From: Chromobotia macracanthus
Taxonomy: Eukaryota > Chordata > Actinopteri > Cypriniformes > Botiidae
Assembly (NCBI GenBank): GCA_036877525.1
Contig: JAZGTH010000066.1
Location: 5,182,001 to 5,246,000 of the forward strand
Length of the DNA: 64,000 nt
Reading direction: 5' to 3'
Shown here: piece after piece, positions 22,333-36,500 of the stretch
How positions within the stretch are numbered: the first letter of the stretch is position 1
Layout of the letters: each line of letters begins with the position of its first letter
Translations under genes and position numbers: made by a program
The notes under the pieces: generated by a model
What the model was told of the DNA's origin: nothing
Database searches by the model: none
What the model saw: the letters and a program-made list of their open reading frames with translations, nothing else

Positions 22333-25300
22333 ATGCATCTCACAGAACTTGATTGGGAGTGTTTGCTGCACCTTTTCTCATACCTTGACAAGGATAGTCG
22401 GCGGAGCCTGTCTTTGGCCTGCGTACGGCTGCGAGAAGTCTTCCTGGACCCCAAGCTATGGATGTTACTCCACTTCAGGTCTCCCTGCGAGCTGAGGAGA
22501 GACAACTTTGTTCTGGGCCCTTCGCTAAGGTACCTGGCTATATGCTGGCACTCTAGTAGGGTGAAGGTTTGCAACATCGAGGACTGGATGAAGACCACAT
22601 TCCAGAAGGACCTCTGCAGGAAGCACGAGAGTCTCGTCAGTGACTTCCTGGAGCGTGTTTGCCACATGTGAGTGTTTTGGTCTCTCTCTACATCAACATC
22701 CTTTTTGTCCAGATCAAGTTTTCCCCCAAAATTTTAATTCTGTCTTTATTTACTTACCCTCATGTCATTCTAAATCCTCATGTATTTATGCATGACTTTG
22801 CGCTTTTGGAACATTTCTAATGGAAATGAAAAGAAAGTGAAAGCCAGTAACCAGAAAGGACGAAACGCAAAAAAACCCAAACAAAAGCCATCAGTGTTCT
22901 TTAAACCAGATAATAGCCTCATATGACAAACTGAAATTTAAGCTGTCATTCACTGATGTTATTCCTTCTTTTCCTCTGCCACAAAAGTACCACTACATTG
23001 TGTGGCCTTAAATTTGTTCCTTACACAAGCTTTGCCATTGAATGGAAGATTTCAGAAGGCTTTAATTATAGTGCATGAGTCATTTTCTACTGTCCTGTCC
23101 TTTTTGGAGCTTGACATCACTGCCTTCAATGTACGTAAAAGAACAGCATGTACATTTTTCAAAATATCACATTTTCTGTCATATGCACATACAGTAAATA
23201 TAAGTTTGGAATGACACGATGATAAATAACTGATACGTTTTTGGGTGAACAAAATGTAAGAAATTGAAGCCAAAATATAACAACTCAATAGTTATGAATT
23301 CCATCTGGTTTTGAAAGACGTGAACTAATTTCCATGGATTATCAAGATTGTTAAAACAAGGACACAGATTGATATATTTTACATACTGCCTACAACAACT
23401 GGTCCATCACATCAACAGAGAGATTGCTGTTCCGAGCATGGAATGTAAATACACGCTTCTCAAAAAAAGGCTGCAATTATGTTTTGCCATGAGCATCTGA
23501 AGAACAGAACAGAATGATACGCCTGCCACTCACCACATGCTGTTTTCTTAAGTATCTTAAGTATCTTTTTTTTAAAAGAAGAAGCTTCTGTTGTGGGTTG
23601 AGAAGAAGTACATTAGGACAGAACATTCAACAATCAGAAACATCTGTGGTGCTGCGGAACACTGGTACATTAGGACGAGCAAGGCATGCGTGTGTTCGAG
23701 ATATTTCTTGTGGAACAGACGTCAGTGAGAGGAAACTTAAAATTATTTGATCGTGACCCTGCTCATATAGCCATTTATCTCATTCAGGGTTGAGTACTAA
23801 AGATCTGCTTAAACCTTCATCTCTTAAAAGTTTATTAGAAACACATATTACTTCCGAGGAAGTACGTCATCAGAGCCTTCCATCGCTAGATGTGGCTTGC
23901 GTTCGAAGCGTGCCGAGGCTGGGAATGTAGTTTGCCTCCGTTTTTGAGTGACGTGAGGTCTGTGGAGTAGCATGCAGTGCACAGCTGAATTACCCTCTGG
24001 AGTTTTAAGGGCAAATCTGCACAGCTTCTCTCAAGCAGCCAATAATAGCGAAAGACATGATGGAGCTCTGTGGTTTCTCCCGCTGCTGTTTTGCACTTTA
24101 AATTCACTTATGAGAAAAAAAGGATTTGGCAGAAAAGTCTTTAAAATAAAGCTTTGTTATGATTTCTTTGGTCTTTGGTCATTGCAGAACATTAGGTTAG
24201 GAACCTTTTAATCTTGTAGTTCGTTAGGAAACTATCTTTACCCTTTTTAAAAAATTTTAATCGCCAGAGAATGTAGCCACCCTAAAAACCCTATAAAGCA
24301 AAAAAAATATTCTGTAGGATTATCAAGTTGGCTGTTTTTGAGGTTCACTATAGGTTTTTTAGGTAAACGTATTGTTTCATGTACTTAAAGGTCTTCAACA
24401 TTAAAGATTTTCTGAAGAACTAGGGAATAAAATGGTCTTTGTGGAAATAAGAAGGTTCACCAGTCAGCTTTCATGGAAACATTCATTGACTATATGGTTC
24501 CTTGGAGATTCAGGTGCTCTTGATATTGTAATTTAAGTTCTTCTGGTCAGTGTAATTGTTTCGGGGCTATAAAGTAATAGTACGAAAAACTTGTGAACAA
24601 GGTTCTGTTTGGAATTTTAAAAGGTTCTTTAATGGTATCAGGCTGTAAACCCTGAACACTTCATTTTGAAGAGGAAATGAAAAATGTGGAGACCAAAGTA
24701 TCTGAATTAGAGAAAACAGGAGCAACACAAGATATAACAGGACAGAATGAAAATGAGGTTCCTGTGGTCAAAGTCCCTCCCTTGTGAGCTGTCCTCTTAG
24801 GATTTGCATTGGCAGGTGGAGCTTACAATCACTTCTTTGTTGATGTGGGCGGAATGGACATGTGCGTCGCAGTCACTGCGTGTGTGCACGTGTGTGTGCC
24901 TCACTCAATTTCCCATAAAGATACGCACGCACTCACTGACGCCATTGTGGCAGTCCATTTCAGCGGCAAAGGAAAATGTATAAAACACTAAGCTCCCGGG
25001 GAAGAGTCTCAGAGGGTGTCATTAGGTTCAAGCAACATCAAGTTTTCTTTTCAAATAAAATTTTCTCTTTAACACCTTGTGCCAATTCTTTTTCCCATGT
25101 TCAAATTCTGTACCAATGACAATAAACTTTTTCAGATGCAAAAAAAACACGTAATCAAACTTCTTTGATTTAAAAAAAATCAAAGATCTTAATTTATCTT
25201 TTTAATTTATCGTTTTAATTTATTCAAATATTTTTGATAGTAATCTTTGGTTACCAGTTAAGAAACGCTTATAATTGTGTATAACTCACAAAAAGACAAA

Positions 25301-27539
25301 ACAACATCAGTTTTCTAATCTCCCTGTGGACTTTTGGCTTCATAACAAATGAAGCCAAAAGTCTGAAAATATCTATTAGAAATATAAAGAAAGGAAAAAC
25401 AATATGAACAACGTAACATTTCACCACAGTCGTGCTGTGTGGGACTTTATCTGCTGACGCGTTTGGCATAGACCAGCTATTAGAGCTGATTCAGAAGAAA
25501 TCCCTAGACATAATAATTCAGCTGTAGACCCACCCCTGACAACCTCCCCAGAGTGCCATTTGAAATACTACTGACTTTGTGACTTGAAAGAATAGTATCT
25601 AATCTAAATTCCTGGTAAATAACCAGCAGTTACTGTAAAACTCAGTGTTTTACAAGCTGCCATTTCATAAAGCTGTACGTCCTGCCACGTGTGGGATGTT
25701 TATAGAAGCCACTCCCATGCAGGAAACCTTCATAGCGTCTGCTCTGGAAAATATTATTGGGTTTACGTCCACATGCTCAGCCTCATTTTAGAGGCCAAGT
25801 GAAATAAGCCTAATGTTAAAACATTGTTAGTTGTTATTTACAAAAAACAGGTTGTATAATTCTGCCTAGCTGTCGGAAATGCCTGCGCCTAAAAAAGCCA
25901 AATGAAACAAAACGTCTGCACAGGAGAGGGGCGGAGCTACAGGAGGAGGGCTTTCTTATGTAACCGGGGTATGATGCGACGCATATATCTGGTATGTTTA
26001 CCTTAGCTAGCCAGCCTCAAAAGCTCCTCCTGCTACAACACAATGTCTGAAACCAGCTCTGACAGAAACTACCTAACCAATCGATCCCTAAGGCTTTAAA
26101 TTCCTCAGAGTCTCTCTCATTCTTCCTTTCCTGTTGACTCTTTTATTACACCATCTTTGTCACCAATGGCTGTCTGTGATAAAAGCCACGGTACATGCTG
26201 CGCAGGATCCGCCCCATGGCCAGGGTTATTGGGACAGTATGCGTAACACTTACAGCCGATTGGAATGTGCCGGGCTCACATGTGGTTAAGTGGTAAGATT
26301 ATGTAAGTCTTTACATAATCTGCATCATTAAACGTGAATGACATCTCAAAGCTTCAGCCATTAGCTCTCTCGGTGTGAGCGTGCTGACCCTGTGATAGTC
26401 CACCAGCAGGCTGCAGCAGTGAAAAAACATGAAGTGAGCTGACTCGCCAGTAGCCTGCACAGAAGTCTCCTGTTGCCCGAGCTCACTGGTGTGGGCATGG
26501 GAAATGGCTCAGGTTTCAGCTGGTGCTGTTTAGCAAGCTCACCAGCTGTGTTTATGTGGCCAGAACAGCTGATACAGCAAACAGTGAGAAAAATGTTTTT
26601 GTTACGCTATGGTTAGTATAATATCATAGAAATGCTTGGTGGGGTCACATCTTTAGAGTTAGTATGAATTACTGCCTAAACAGCTGTTAATGGGGTACGA
26701 TTTTTATGCATGTCATTTAATGTCTATTGACTGCATGGCTTGGATCATGTTTATCATACTGTGTCTGTCACTTGATGCTTCCTCTGTGGAATAAAATCCA
26801 TTTATAATGTAGTAAACTAAGTGTTTTCACAAACTGTAAACATATGAATCTCTGGTGGCTGTTCTTTGTAGAATCAAGTATCACACTGGAGTAAATTATA
26901 TCCTGTTTTACATTATCTAGACTTTAAATGTGAAATGTGCAATTTCATAATAGCCACACCCTCAAACTCACGGCATTGGTTGAGCTAATGTTGCTGTGTT
27001 GGAATGGTCATGATGCTCAAACAAACAGAGTAGTGTCAAGTGCTGCAGAGCCACAATGTTGACATTTTTTTTCCCCTATAAATTAACCTATAAATAATTT
27101 ACTTTAGGTTACTTTACATACTCAAATAGTTAACAGACATGTGTGCACTATTTTTAATTAGCATCTAAAAATAGTTTCTTTTCATTTCAGGTGTCCGAAT
27201 TTGCTCTCTCTGACTCTTTCGGGATGTGGCCACATTATGGACCACAACATCATCAGTGTGCTACGGATCTGCAGACAGCTGCGCAGTCTGAGTCTAGAGA
27301 ACTGCTCTCGGGTGACGGACTCCATCCTGCAGGCTGTGGTGGATCATGGCCATTATCTCACCGAGGTGAGGGTGGACTTTTGCCGCAACGTGACCCAGGC
27401 GGGACTGCAGAAGGTCAGAGAGAAGAGACCAGAAGTACACTTGAGCGCAGTACACAGCGCAGATATGATTCCAGATAGTAAGCCTGAGGAGAAGACTGAG
27501 ATCAGGAGAGCTCTGCAGAAGTTCCTGATCTTCTCCTGA
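22333..27539 (+). CDS. fbxl22: F-box and leucine-rich repeat protein 22
   Basis: Two exons, 22333-22667 and 27191-27539, join in phase (AT|G) across a 4.5 kb GT-AG intron and give 227 residues. An open frame continues ten codons upstream of 22333, but MHLTELDWECLLHLF matches the N terminus of vertebrate FBXL22, so I place the start there. Residues 1 to about 45 are the F-box (LLHLFSYLDKDSRRSLSLAC, then LWMLLHF), which binds SKP1 in an SCF ubiquitin ligase. A conserved middle block is YLAICWHSSRVKVC. The second exon carries leucine-rich repeats (LLSLTLSGCGHI, LRSLSLENCSRVTD, LTEVRVDFCRNVTQAGL). In mammals FBXL22 is enriched in heart and skeletal muscle, localises to Z-lines and promotes turnover of alpha-actinin and filamin C. 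Its position directly after usp3 on the same strand matches human 15q22. AATAAA at 28201 is a possible polyadenylation signal. Confidence 0.96.
22715..22860. repeat. Fragment of common cyprinid-type short element in fbxl22 intron
   Basis: CCCAAAATTTTAATTCTGTC and CTTACCCTCATGTCATTCT, followed by a degenerate 'GGAACATTT' part, match in order the landmarks of the element described at 45683-46237. Confidence 0.5.
24655..25148 (+). pseudogene. Possible processed retrocopy in fbxl22 intron
   Basis: The frame from 24663 reads FEEEMKNVETKVSELEKTGA and on to VVKVPPL before a stop, with compositional bias unlike the surrounding intron. Two polyadenylation-like signals follow (AATAAA at about 25056 and 25121). 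The second is followed 14 bases later by a run of eight A, as expected for a reverse-transcribed mRNA. I do not recognise the parent gene, and the 5' end is unclear. A LINE-derived tail is an alternative explanation. Confidence 0.3.
25329..25363. repeat. Perfect 15-bp inverted repeat, 5-nt spacer
   Basis: GACTTTTGGCTTCAT (25329-25343) and its exact reverse complement (25349-25363) flank AACAA. It lies inside the fbxl22 intron, where it would fold into a tight hairpin in the pre-mRNA. Confidence 0.9.
27148..27174. promoter_or_regulatory. Pair of MEF2-type sites before fbxl22 exon 2
   Basis: CTATTTTTAA (27148-27157) and CTAAAAATAG (27165-27174) both fit YTAWWWWTAR and are one and a half helical turns apart, 17 bases before exon 2. 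MEF2 control would suit a muscle gene. The proximity to the splice acceptor and the T-rich tract is a caution. Confidence 0.35.
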
Positions 27540-30500
27540 GAGCTAGACAAAAAGCTACAAAGATCTTGAGACCTTATTTGAAGTTGAGGTTTAAAGCATT
27601 CAGGCGACTTTCATTTTTTCAGCTTTTAATGCTGTTACTCTTGTGGTTTCTGTTGTAATTCCTTATTTCGTCATTTCAAAGGTTTTCAAGTTTAAACAGA
27701 CAATTGATGCCACACCTCTGTAAGTTTTCATCCCAGTGTCACTGCAATATTCCATATTTATATTCAGTCTTCCAACTTTTGTAAGGTTTGTATTATCAGC
27801 AATTGTATCCCAGTACATGTGATTACCAAACAAATCAACAGTACACATTGTTTGTACCTTCAGGGTCAAAGGTTGTTTTTCATTTATTTTTTGTCTATTT
27901 GTTTTACTGAACTAACTTAATGGTTGAGTACACAGTGCAAAGACTACATAAGTATTTAGTGTGCAGAGAACTGGTCAACTCACTAATTTTTGACATAAAA
28001 CTTTTGTAAACTCTCTGAAAGACAGTATTTGTTTAAAGCACAGCGTGTTTTGGTTGCATAATCTAATGTTAGCTCTGGAATCACTCACAGTTCATTTGTT
28101 TTTCCTCACTTTGAGTATTGGATGTTTGCCCAGTTATGCAAAAAGAATACTTGGCCCAGCACTGGTTTTAATTAACATAATATATTATCATATTTAATAC
28201 AATAAATATTAACTAAATACATAATGTGTATTATAAAACATATTTAGTCCTGGCTGCTGGTGAATAGTGTTCCAGCTGTATTAAAAAACGTTATAAATTA
28301 ACATTTGTGACCTGTGTTGGCAAAATGAGTCACAATAAGCAAATTTAAAAAATGAGTTCCTGTTATTTTCACATTCTCCATTAAAAAAAGCTTAAAAATG
28401 ATGTATGATTTGCTGAAATCGAAAAAATGAATGAGCTACACCTGTCTGAAGCACCAGTCGTCAAGAAGAGAGCAGAAAAACATCAATTTTTCATGGACCA
28501 TTAAAACAAAAGAAAGATTTAGGAAGGTACATCTCTCAGAAAACCTAAAAAATAAAGATCTTTTTAGATGTTTAACTGCTATTTAAAGCATTAGGATCTT
28601 AGACGGGGGCTTAATGAACTCATTTTTGTGAAAACCTCAAAGTAAACCAAAGCTGACAGTTTTCACTTGTTTTGCCTGTAGTTTGTAATTGGCCTATTCC
28701 AACTGATTTTGTCAGCACAGGTCACATTTATGAGGCAAAACGAGAATGATGGGAAATGTAGTTTAGCCTGTAAAATCATAAATTATTAGTGTATTCTGGC
28801 AAGCTTTATTTCTTTGCTTTATTACCAGAAAACAAATTGCATAAACACTACATTGTACTGTCAGCATTCACTTTAAATATTATTGAAAACTCATTTGCTT
28901 TCACCATGATTATTTAACTGATGCCCCACAACTCAGCCTAAAGAGAATCCTGAGAGTCACACTGGCAAATACTACTTTGTGGTGGCATTCACATGCACTC
29001 ATCTGATAAATATGATCAATCTGATATAATCACATTCTTATTCTTATTAAGGGGGACATGGCAACTTTGGTTGGCTTTCAGAGTTTAACTTACTACAGTA
29101 AGTAACCATTCGTGGATACCACGGAAATGAAGTGCGGTACCTGTTTGTAGTTGTACGTTCTTTCTCTTATAAAACAATATTTTGTCAGAGTAAACTCCAA
29201 ATATAGCTCACTCCAAATGATTATGTACAGCCATAAATACAAATGACTTTACAATTTATAAATGATCAAGTAAAGCCATCAACACACCTGTTACCGCACA
29301 TTCAGTATTCTTTGCTATGCAGTTAGGCTAATCAACTTTATTTTTAACTGTTAATTAAGTGTCTTTTATCATATTTCTGTTTTTAAAATTACTTTATTAA
29401 CTGCCCCTGTCTTAACCAATCAGCATACAGGACCAGAACTACACACTGTGTGAAGTTATCTGCCGATTAAGGGCAGAGGTTAATTTTCGCTTTGGAATGC
29501 AAAGCGAGGAGCTGTTGTTATCTCCTCTGCCATGACGAAGAGATATGACCTAAAGCCAGCACTAAGTTATTTGAGGCCGTGTTGGCCGTCTGGCAGCGTT
29601 GTGATTATGCAAGCACTAGAGGAGTGCAGAAGTAGGTTGGCCAGTGTCTGTGCTCTCCACGTGACTGCGCTATTTGCACCGTAATTGCTGCGCGCTCAAG
29701 CGGGCGGCGCTCCATCCTTCTTTGGCGCACTTCCGAGGGACTTCTCGAGTCATGTCATATACCGCATCCTCAGAGGAATTTAAAATCGCTCCTAGCCTGA
29801 CTTTGCCCTGCACAAAAATAGCTTCTAGCTGGAAGAGTTACATAATTATTTCTTTCTCTATTGAATCTCTTTGACCTTTTTCAAGTGTATGTAATCCAGC
29901 TAAGCATGCAAGTACAGTTTCTTAAGCTCCCCTCAGGGCATAATCAAGGCTATATGAAGAACAAGCACACACTCTACTCTGTCCCCAAATGCTTCATATT
30001 ATTGTAGAGATGTATTTGGAGAAAAACAGAAAGTCCTTTGTTTCATAACCAGTGTTCACCACACAGTATGCCTGCAATGGTTAAGAAGGTTTTTGTTAGC
30101 TTAATGTCTTTCTTGTCGCATTGAGTTGCAGAAGTTGTAGTAATATTGTGATATTCCCTCATATGTCTTTCTGCTTGTGTCTTTATATAACATCCCAGCT
30201 CTTTCTCTTGCTGTTAATAATATATAAGTAATACATTTAATTATTTCAGTTATTAAAATATATGTGTGTATACTAACAGAGATGGTTAAATGTACAAAAA
30301 CTTTACTTTGGTAATCAGCTTACTCATGTTATAGCCTGCTGGGCCCTAGGATGAGGGTCCACCCATACTTTATTCTCAAACTCTGTGAATTTAAGCAACA
30401 GCCTTTGTCAAGACCCTTTGAATCCATTTGAGTTTTACAAAATGTGTTGTTTCAGAATACTTTCGGTATTTTGTAAGAGTTTGTAGGAATTCAGATGAGC

Positions 30501-33500
30501 CATAAATCATGATTAGTGTACTGTGGTTGCCCAGATGTACTAGCAGGTATTTCTTTTGTTGTGAACAGCAATCCACTCCACATGGTTATGCAATCTAGTT
30601 AATGTTTCACAAGCTTTCAGATAATGTAATGGGTTTGGTATGCAGATTTTATAGGATGGAAATGTTATGCCCTCTTAATGTATGTGCTCACATGTAAGCA
30701 ATCAGCCAGTGAAGCCAAAGAACCATAGTAGTTTCTTTTAAACAAACAAGCTAAACATTTTACAGTGTGTAGATCAATTTCCTCAGAACAGAGTAGTAGT
30801 TAACACTCGGCGAGAGCTGGTTGTTGCTGTTAGGACGGTGTTGATTGGCAGTCTGAGGTTAACTGGGAGTAATGTGTGTGGTCTTTGATGTGCCACTAAC
30901 AATGTGAACTAACAAAGTATGTTTCACATTGCAAATAATATTTTGGTTTCTTTTTTTTTAGACAGTGTCTGTTTCAGTGAGGGATCATGATATTCATATC
31001 AATATATTAAACCTTATCATTCAAACATTTATTTTTATTACGACAGAACACAGAGCAGCTCATCGAGGTGCGTTGCAGACAGTTAATAGTACAACTTAGT
31101 ACAACAACTAACTAATAGCTTACAGCATTACCTGTTTGCAGCGATAAACAACTTGAAGTTACAGAGACTCGGTTACCTCTAGCGATTTAATCACTGTCTA
31201 AGCCAAAGCTCCTCAAATAGTACCTTTATCAAACCACAGAGACCAAACCACTTGTTCTGAGATCAAAACTGTGCATGCCCCAAAGCAATTTAGATAAACT
31301 TCAAAGCAAATTGCTAGAACAAAAAGCACCACAGCCAGTTTTGCCAGGTGCAATCATTCATGTAGAATTACATTGATCCAGAGCCTCTGTATATGAGCCA
31401 GTGTCCTGCAGGCTTACCCTATAGAAATAAATTACCAGCCTGAATCAACCTGCATCTGTTTCCACGTGTCAGTTCTCAAAGTCTGATCTTGTCCCAGACA
31501 AACACATCTGTGTATATGTAAGACACAGATGTATGTATTAAAGAGGAAACCATAAAGACTGCTGACAAGTGGGGGCATTGGCCTGTGGATGTTTTTGGTC
31601 TGTAGTTGTCTGTATTCAGATCCACAGCACCACCCTGAATTTTCTTTATTGCCTGGAAAACATCACATGCTCACACGCCTGTTGTCGGTCCTCATATGCC
31701 ACATAAAATGGGAAGGTCAGAGAGAAGGTGATAAAATCTTTGCACAAGGCAATAACTGTTATGGAGGAGGTTTATTGGTGAGACTGCAACACACGGGCAC
31801 GTTGTGGCATAAGATCTGCACATACATGTATAATGTACAGTCTCTTCTCTGTCTCTCCCTCCGGGTGGTGGAATGCAAAAGCAGCTCAGGCCACGAGCTG
31901 TTTCGTAAAAACTGTGGGAGGGAAGTCACGTTGAAGTGAATTTCACAGGCTGAGCAGAAAGGAAGGGGAGGGGGAGTTGATTTATGTCATCCAGGAATGG
32001 CTGTTGGTGTGCTGGCTTCTCTCTCAGACCCCAGCACATATCCATAGCCATTTCTATTGCATCTCGCTTGTCATGAGACATCCGTTTACAATCATTTTTG
32101 CACATTGAAATTCACAAAATCAGAATTTTACAGCTGCTGAATGATTTTTTAAAAGGGATCATATCATTTTTTAAAATCATTTTAATATTATATGGTCCAC
32201 TTATCTTAGTCAAGTTCCATAACTAATGAATGAACCAGTTTCCCAACACAGAATGAATGTAGTTGGCGTGTAAACGGGGTGGTCATATGTAAACATTTCA
32301 GCTTTATGATGTCACATACCTGAATCTGTCAGAACCACCTGTTTTTACAGTTGGGTTTTAATAAATACAGTAAATTCAGTTAATTCAATACCGTCTTCTT
32401 CAGCTCAAAACAGTATGGAAAATGTGATTCCTCATGATATCACACATTCTAGTAATTTAGACCTAAATAAATATTTAGAATTCATTTAAAATAAGCTTAT
32501 ATGTCAGTGAGAATGCATGCTGTGTCCTCACATAAACTCATATGTTCGCAACATGGGTTGTTTTTAAGATGGGGTGAACTGGGTCCGGGGACTAGCAAGA
32601 GGGCCTTACGTAATGATGCTTTGAGGTGGAAATGTGTGAGAAGAAACCATATAACAGAGCTTTAGAATTTCACTTTATTTTCAAGCAAAGCTGTGGCTCA
32701 CTCAAGTTCAAAACAAGTTTACTTCACATTATTATATACTGTTCAATACAGAGCTTAGCGGCTTTGCTGTATGTAGTGGCAGTGTACAAATGAGGTCGTT
32801 TAGTTGTTTTTTTGGGTAAAAGTGCGACAGTTAGGCAGCACAATTTAATTTATTTCATGTGTTCTCGTCTGCAGTCTGGAGTCCGTTGCCTGAGTGTTGA
32901 AAAGGTGTTTAATATGCAACATTTAGGTTTCAAAGAATCACATTTATTCGTAAACATCAGAGAACGCCACAGTTTTTGTTTCTGTGTTTGTGTGCTCTTT
33001 CCAGTTTGGTTACAGGAATGTGATCTGAACTGGTGTGTATCTCCTTTAAGAGACATTCCACATTAGTTCTATGCAGGTTTATTTGTGGGCCAATGAAAAC
33101 ATTACAAGACTTCCACAGACGCCTCCCTCCTTCTCTGGTAGAACTTCTGAGAAAATTTATATTCTCCTGAGTAATCTATAAGGATTAAAATATTTAGATA
33201 AAGATCTAGTGTGCAGACTTTCCTTTAGGCAACTTTACAAAACTAATGAGAGATCGATCCTTTATAGTTAAAGAGAATTCAACATGAGAGTACCCAATTT
33301 TATTTTCATAATCTGACACTTTCTAATTTTTTCATGATAACTGAAGGTAGGGCAGGTAATTTTTATGCCACCCATTGATTATTGATTGGCTCATTTTAAA
33401 TTATGGGCATTGCATTCCATGGTTGAAGGTGAGGTACTGCTGACATCAGCCTCAAAAAAAGCCATTTTAGAGGCGGGGCAGGTTATTCTAATTGAATGTA

Positions 33501-36500
33501 ATCCAATAAATGTGAATTAAGCAAGTAAATACATTTTGATTTTGTGTTGACATGAAATCAGTGCAGATCAGTAGTAGTCACTAGGAAAACAGTAATCATA
33601 TCCACTACCGCAGTAATGAGGTAAATGTTTTAACACACCCTGTCACTTTTACTTTATTTCAGCAATTCTTACTGGCGTTTCTAAATACATTAACATTTTA
33701 GTTATAAGTGCAAGCAAACTGGAAAAAGACAGTTCCAAAACATCCAATGTGCAACAATATTTACACGCAAACAATATTAAAATGGTTTCCTCGTTATTCG
33801 TATACTGTACAATTTGAAACAAACAGGTTTTGACAACAACCAGTCATTATTCAATTTACTCAGATTTTCATGGAGGTCATTTTTCCACTGCAGCAAGTAC
33901 TTGGATTTCCTCTGTGTGAAATGGCAGTTCAAGCCTTCTGGCCTGGCTCATTGCTGCTCATTTTACAGAACTTATTTCCAGCAACGGGCTCTTCATTTGA
34001 AAATCAAATCGAGAAGCGGTGAGCCTCCAGGCGCTGGGAAATTATGAACAGGCTAATCGCTCTAAATCAGTTGTGATACAGTATGCAAAGAAGACTGCAT
34101 AATGATTATGACTCTGGTGCCTTCGCTTTGGAAGTGTACATGCTGGTTACTGAGATGTTGGCTGGAATTTAAAACAATTTTAAGAAAGTATTGAAAATAT
34201 GCTTTAAAAAATAACATTTCAATTAGAATTTGTTATGGGTTGATGGTGTTTAGGGCACTCGATGGTAAATCTTACAAAGCAAAAGGAAACAAATAATAAA
34301 TGATGTTTTGCATAAATGAAAGTTATCCTTTTAGGTCATTTAAGCATTTTTGCATTGTGACATTAATTTCAGCATAATTAGGCACGTTTTGCAAATATGG
34401 GTAATATTTGCATTACCATAATACATCTGGCATCTGGTGAAAGATAAGATCTTTTACTTATTCGCAATTGTCCTCAATGGTTCCCTTTACAATAATACAA
34501 TTTACAATTTAAAAAATATATTTGATATTTTTTTCAGATTAAATTAAAAGGCAGTTTACTCAATTATTCTTAATTGTCACAATGCCAAAATCAGTCAAGA
34601 TAAAAAAAAACAGATTTCACTATCCTTAAAATAAAATCTCTCTGCTTCTCTAAATATGACCTGATTATGTTCTGATTCAGATATGTAAGATTTGCCTGGT
34701 TTACTTTCCCCTTTAGCGTTTAATTTAATACATCCACAGCACAAATAATGTTAGCATGTAATAGTGTTGCTTTCAAATGTAGCCTGGCAGTACATGAGAG
34801 AGCTTTCTGTCATGTCTAGAGGCTTTGATGTCCCTGAGATAGACGTTTCAATATGCCTAATAGCCCTTCTGCACTGTAGCCTTCATGTTTAATTGTATTA
34901 GCATACATTAAGACCAGATTCTATAGTGAATATGTGCGTGCCCTTATCAGAGTTTTCTTTCCTTCGCTGGATGAAGATAAAGAACAGGAAGTTGATGTTG
35001 ATGGACAACTGAAGTGTGTATGCTCATCTGTGTGTGTGTGCAGGTGTGCATACTGTACCAGTGTGTGTATGTGAGACAGTGCCTGGCTCTTTGAAGGAAA
35101 GTATGACGAAGAGCTGTCTGAGAGCCGAAGATGAGCAACCTCCTGTTTTATTTATAACGTCTCATCCTCAAAGTATAAAGGCATTTCTGTATAGATTTCT
35201 CTCTAATAGTGGGAGTGGGTTTGGACCTTTCCTTTCTGCTTTTCTAGAATCCCCAGGGTTTCAACATCTTGTGCCTCTTGCGCATTTGTGTTGCAATATG
35301 AGAAAAACACAGAATGTCTCGGATGGAGATGTGGGAGGCTGGACAGTATTTTTATATTCGCCGGCCCTGAACCAAGGATGCAGTGTGAGCTGGTGTGTTA
35401 TCTGATCTTGCAGTAATCTCATATGTCCACAGAGAAGGAACATCAATACTGGGTGTGTTTTTTTTTTTTACTTTTTCTTGTCTCTGAACATGTTGGTCCA
35501 CGTATCATCTGATGGCTGACCTCAATGCAAAACGTAACATCATCTAGACCCTGAATCTTTTTTCATTGGTCAGATCCTGGAGCTGCATATGATACAGTAC
35601 TGCATATATCAATAATTAAAATGGATAATTCATTTTACATTTTTTCATTTACTGTACCTGAGTGTAGCAGATGTAAAATGTGAGTTCTAAAAACAAGCAA
35701 TACAACTGTGTAGTTTTTGTATATTCTCCTATAATTATAAGATGCTAGTGTTGCCCACAACACTTGGATAATTATAGATATTCTAAGACAGACGATAAAC
35801 CAACCATAAATCTCATAAACTAACATTAAAAGATTTACAGTAATGCTTCTTCGTAAATATGCTGCCTGTTTTATTTAGCTACAATCCATATAGCAGTCGG
35901 TAATATGTTAAATGAATGTTAACGTAAAGAATTTATATGTTTTTCAAAATCAGGTCAGTATGTTAGGATTGGCAGCGTAAGTGCTGTCGCAGAAAATCGG
36001 GGGGTGCTAATAAGTATAAACTGTAAGTTTATACTTTTTAAATAATACTAAGTAAGTTTAAAAGTATAAACTGCAGTAAGTACTGAAGTATAATACACTA
36101 CAGCAAACTTTGCAGCGACTTTGGCTTATCCTCAGGTCTAGACTGCAAAATCCTGAAGTGCAATGAGCTAATGTAACATAATTCCCCATAATTCTTTGCA
36201 GTATAAACATGTGCCTAGTGAAATATACATAGTAATTATAAAATGGGCCGCTGTTCAAGGTCTGGCCGATGTACTAGCCTAATTTGATTATCTGCAGTAT
36301 GTCTATCTAGGTTTCCATTTGCACTTTTATCTCAGCTATATCTTTATCTCCCACCTGCACTGTGTGGACTCGACTATAAGTATCAGTGTGTGTGTGTTGG
36401 TGTGGATGTATACGTGCATGCATTCAACCACGCAAGTGTGTTTCTGCCCTCGCTGTGCATCTGTTGTGTCTCCTGCCGACTGTGCAGGTGTTGAGGAGGT

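Noticed and set aside
31589..31939. 116-codon plus-strand frame in the gene desert
   Set aside because: Composition is non-coding and no domain or conserved motif is visible.
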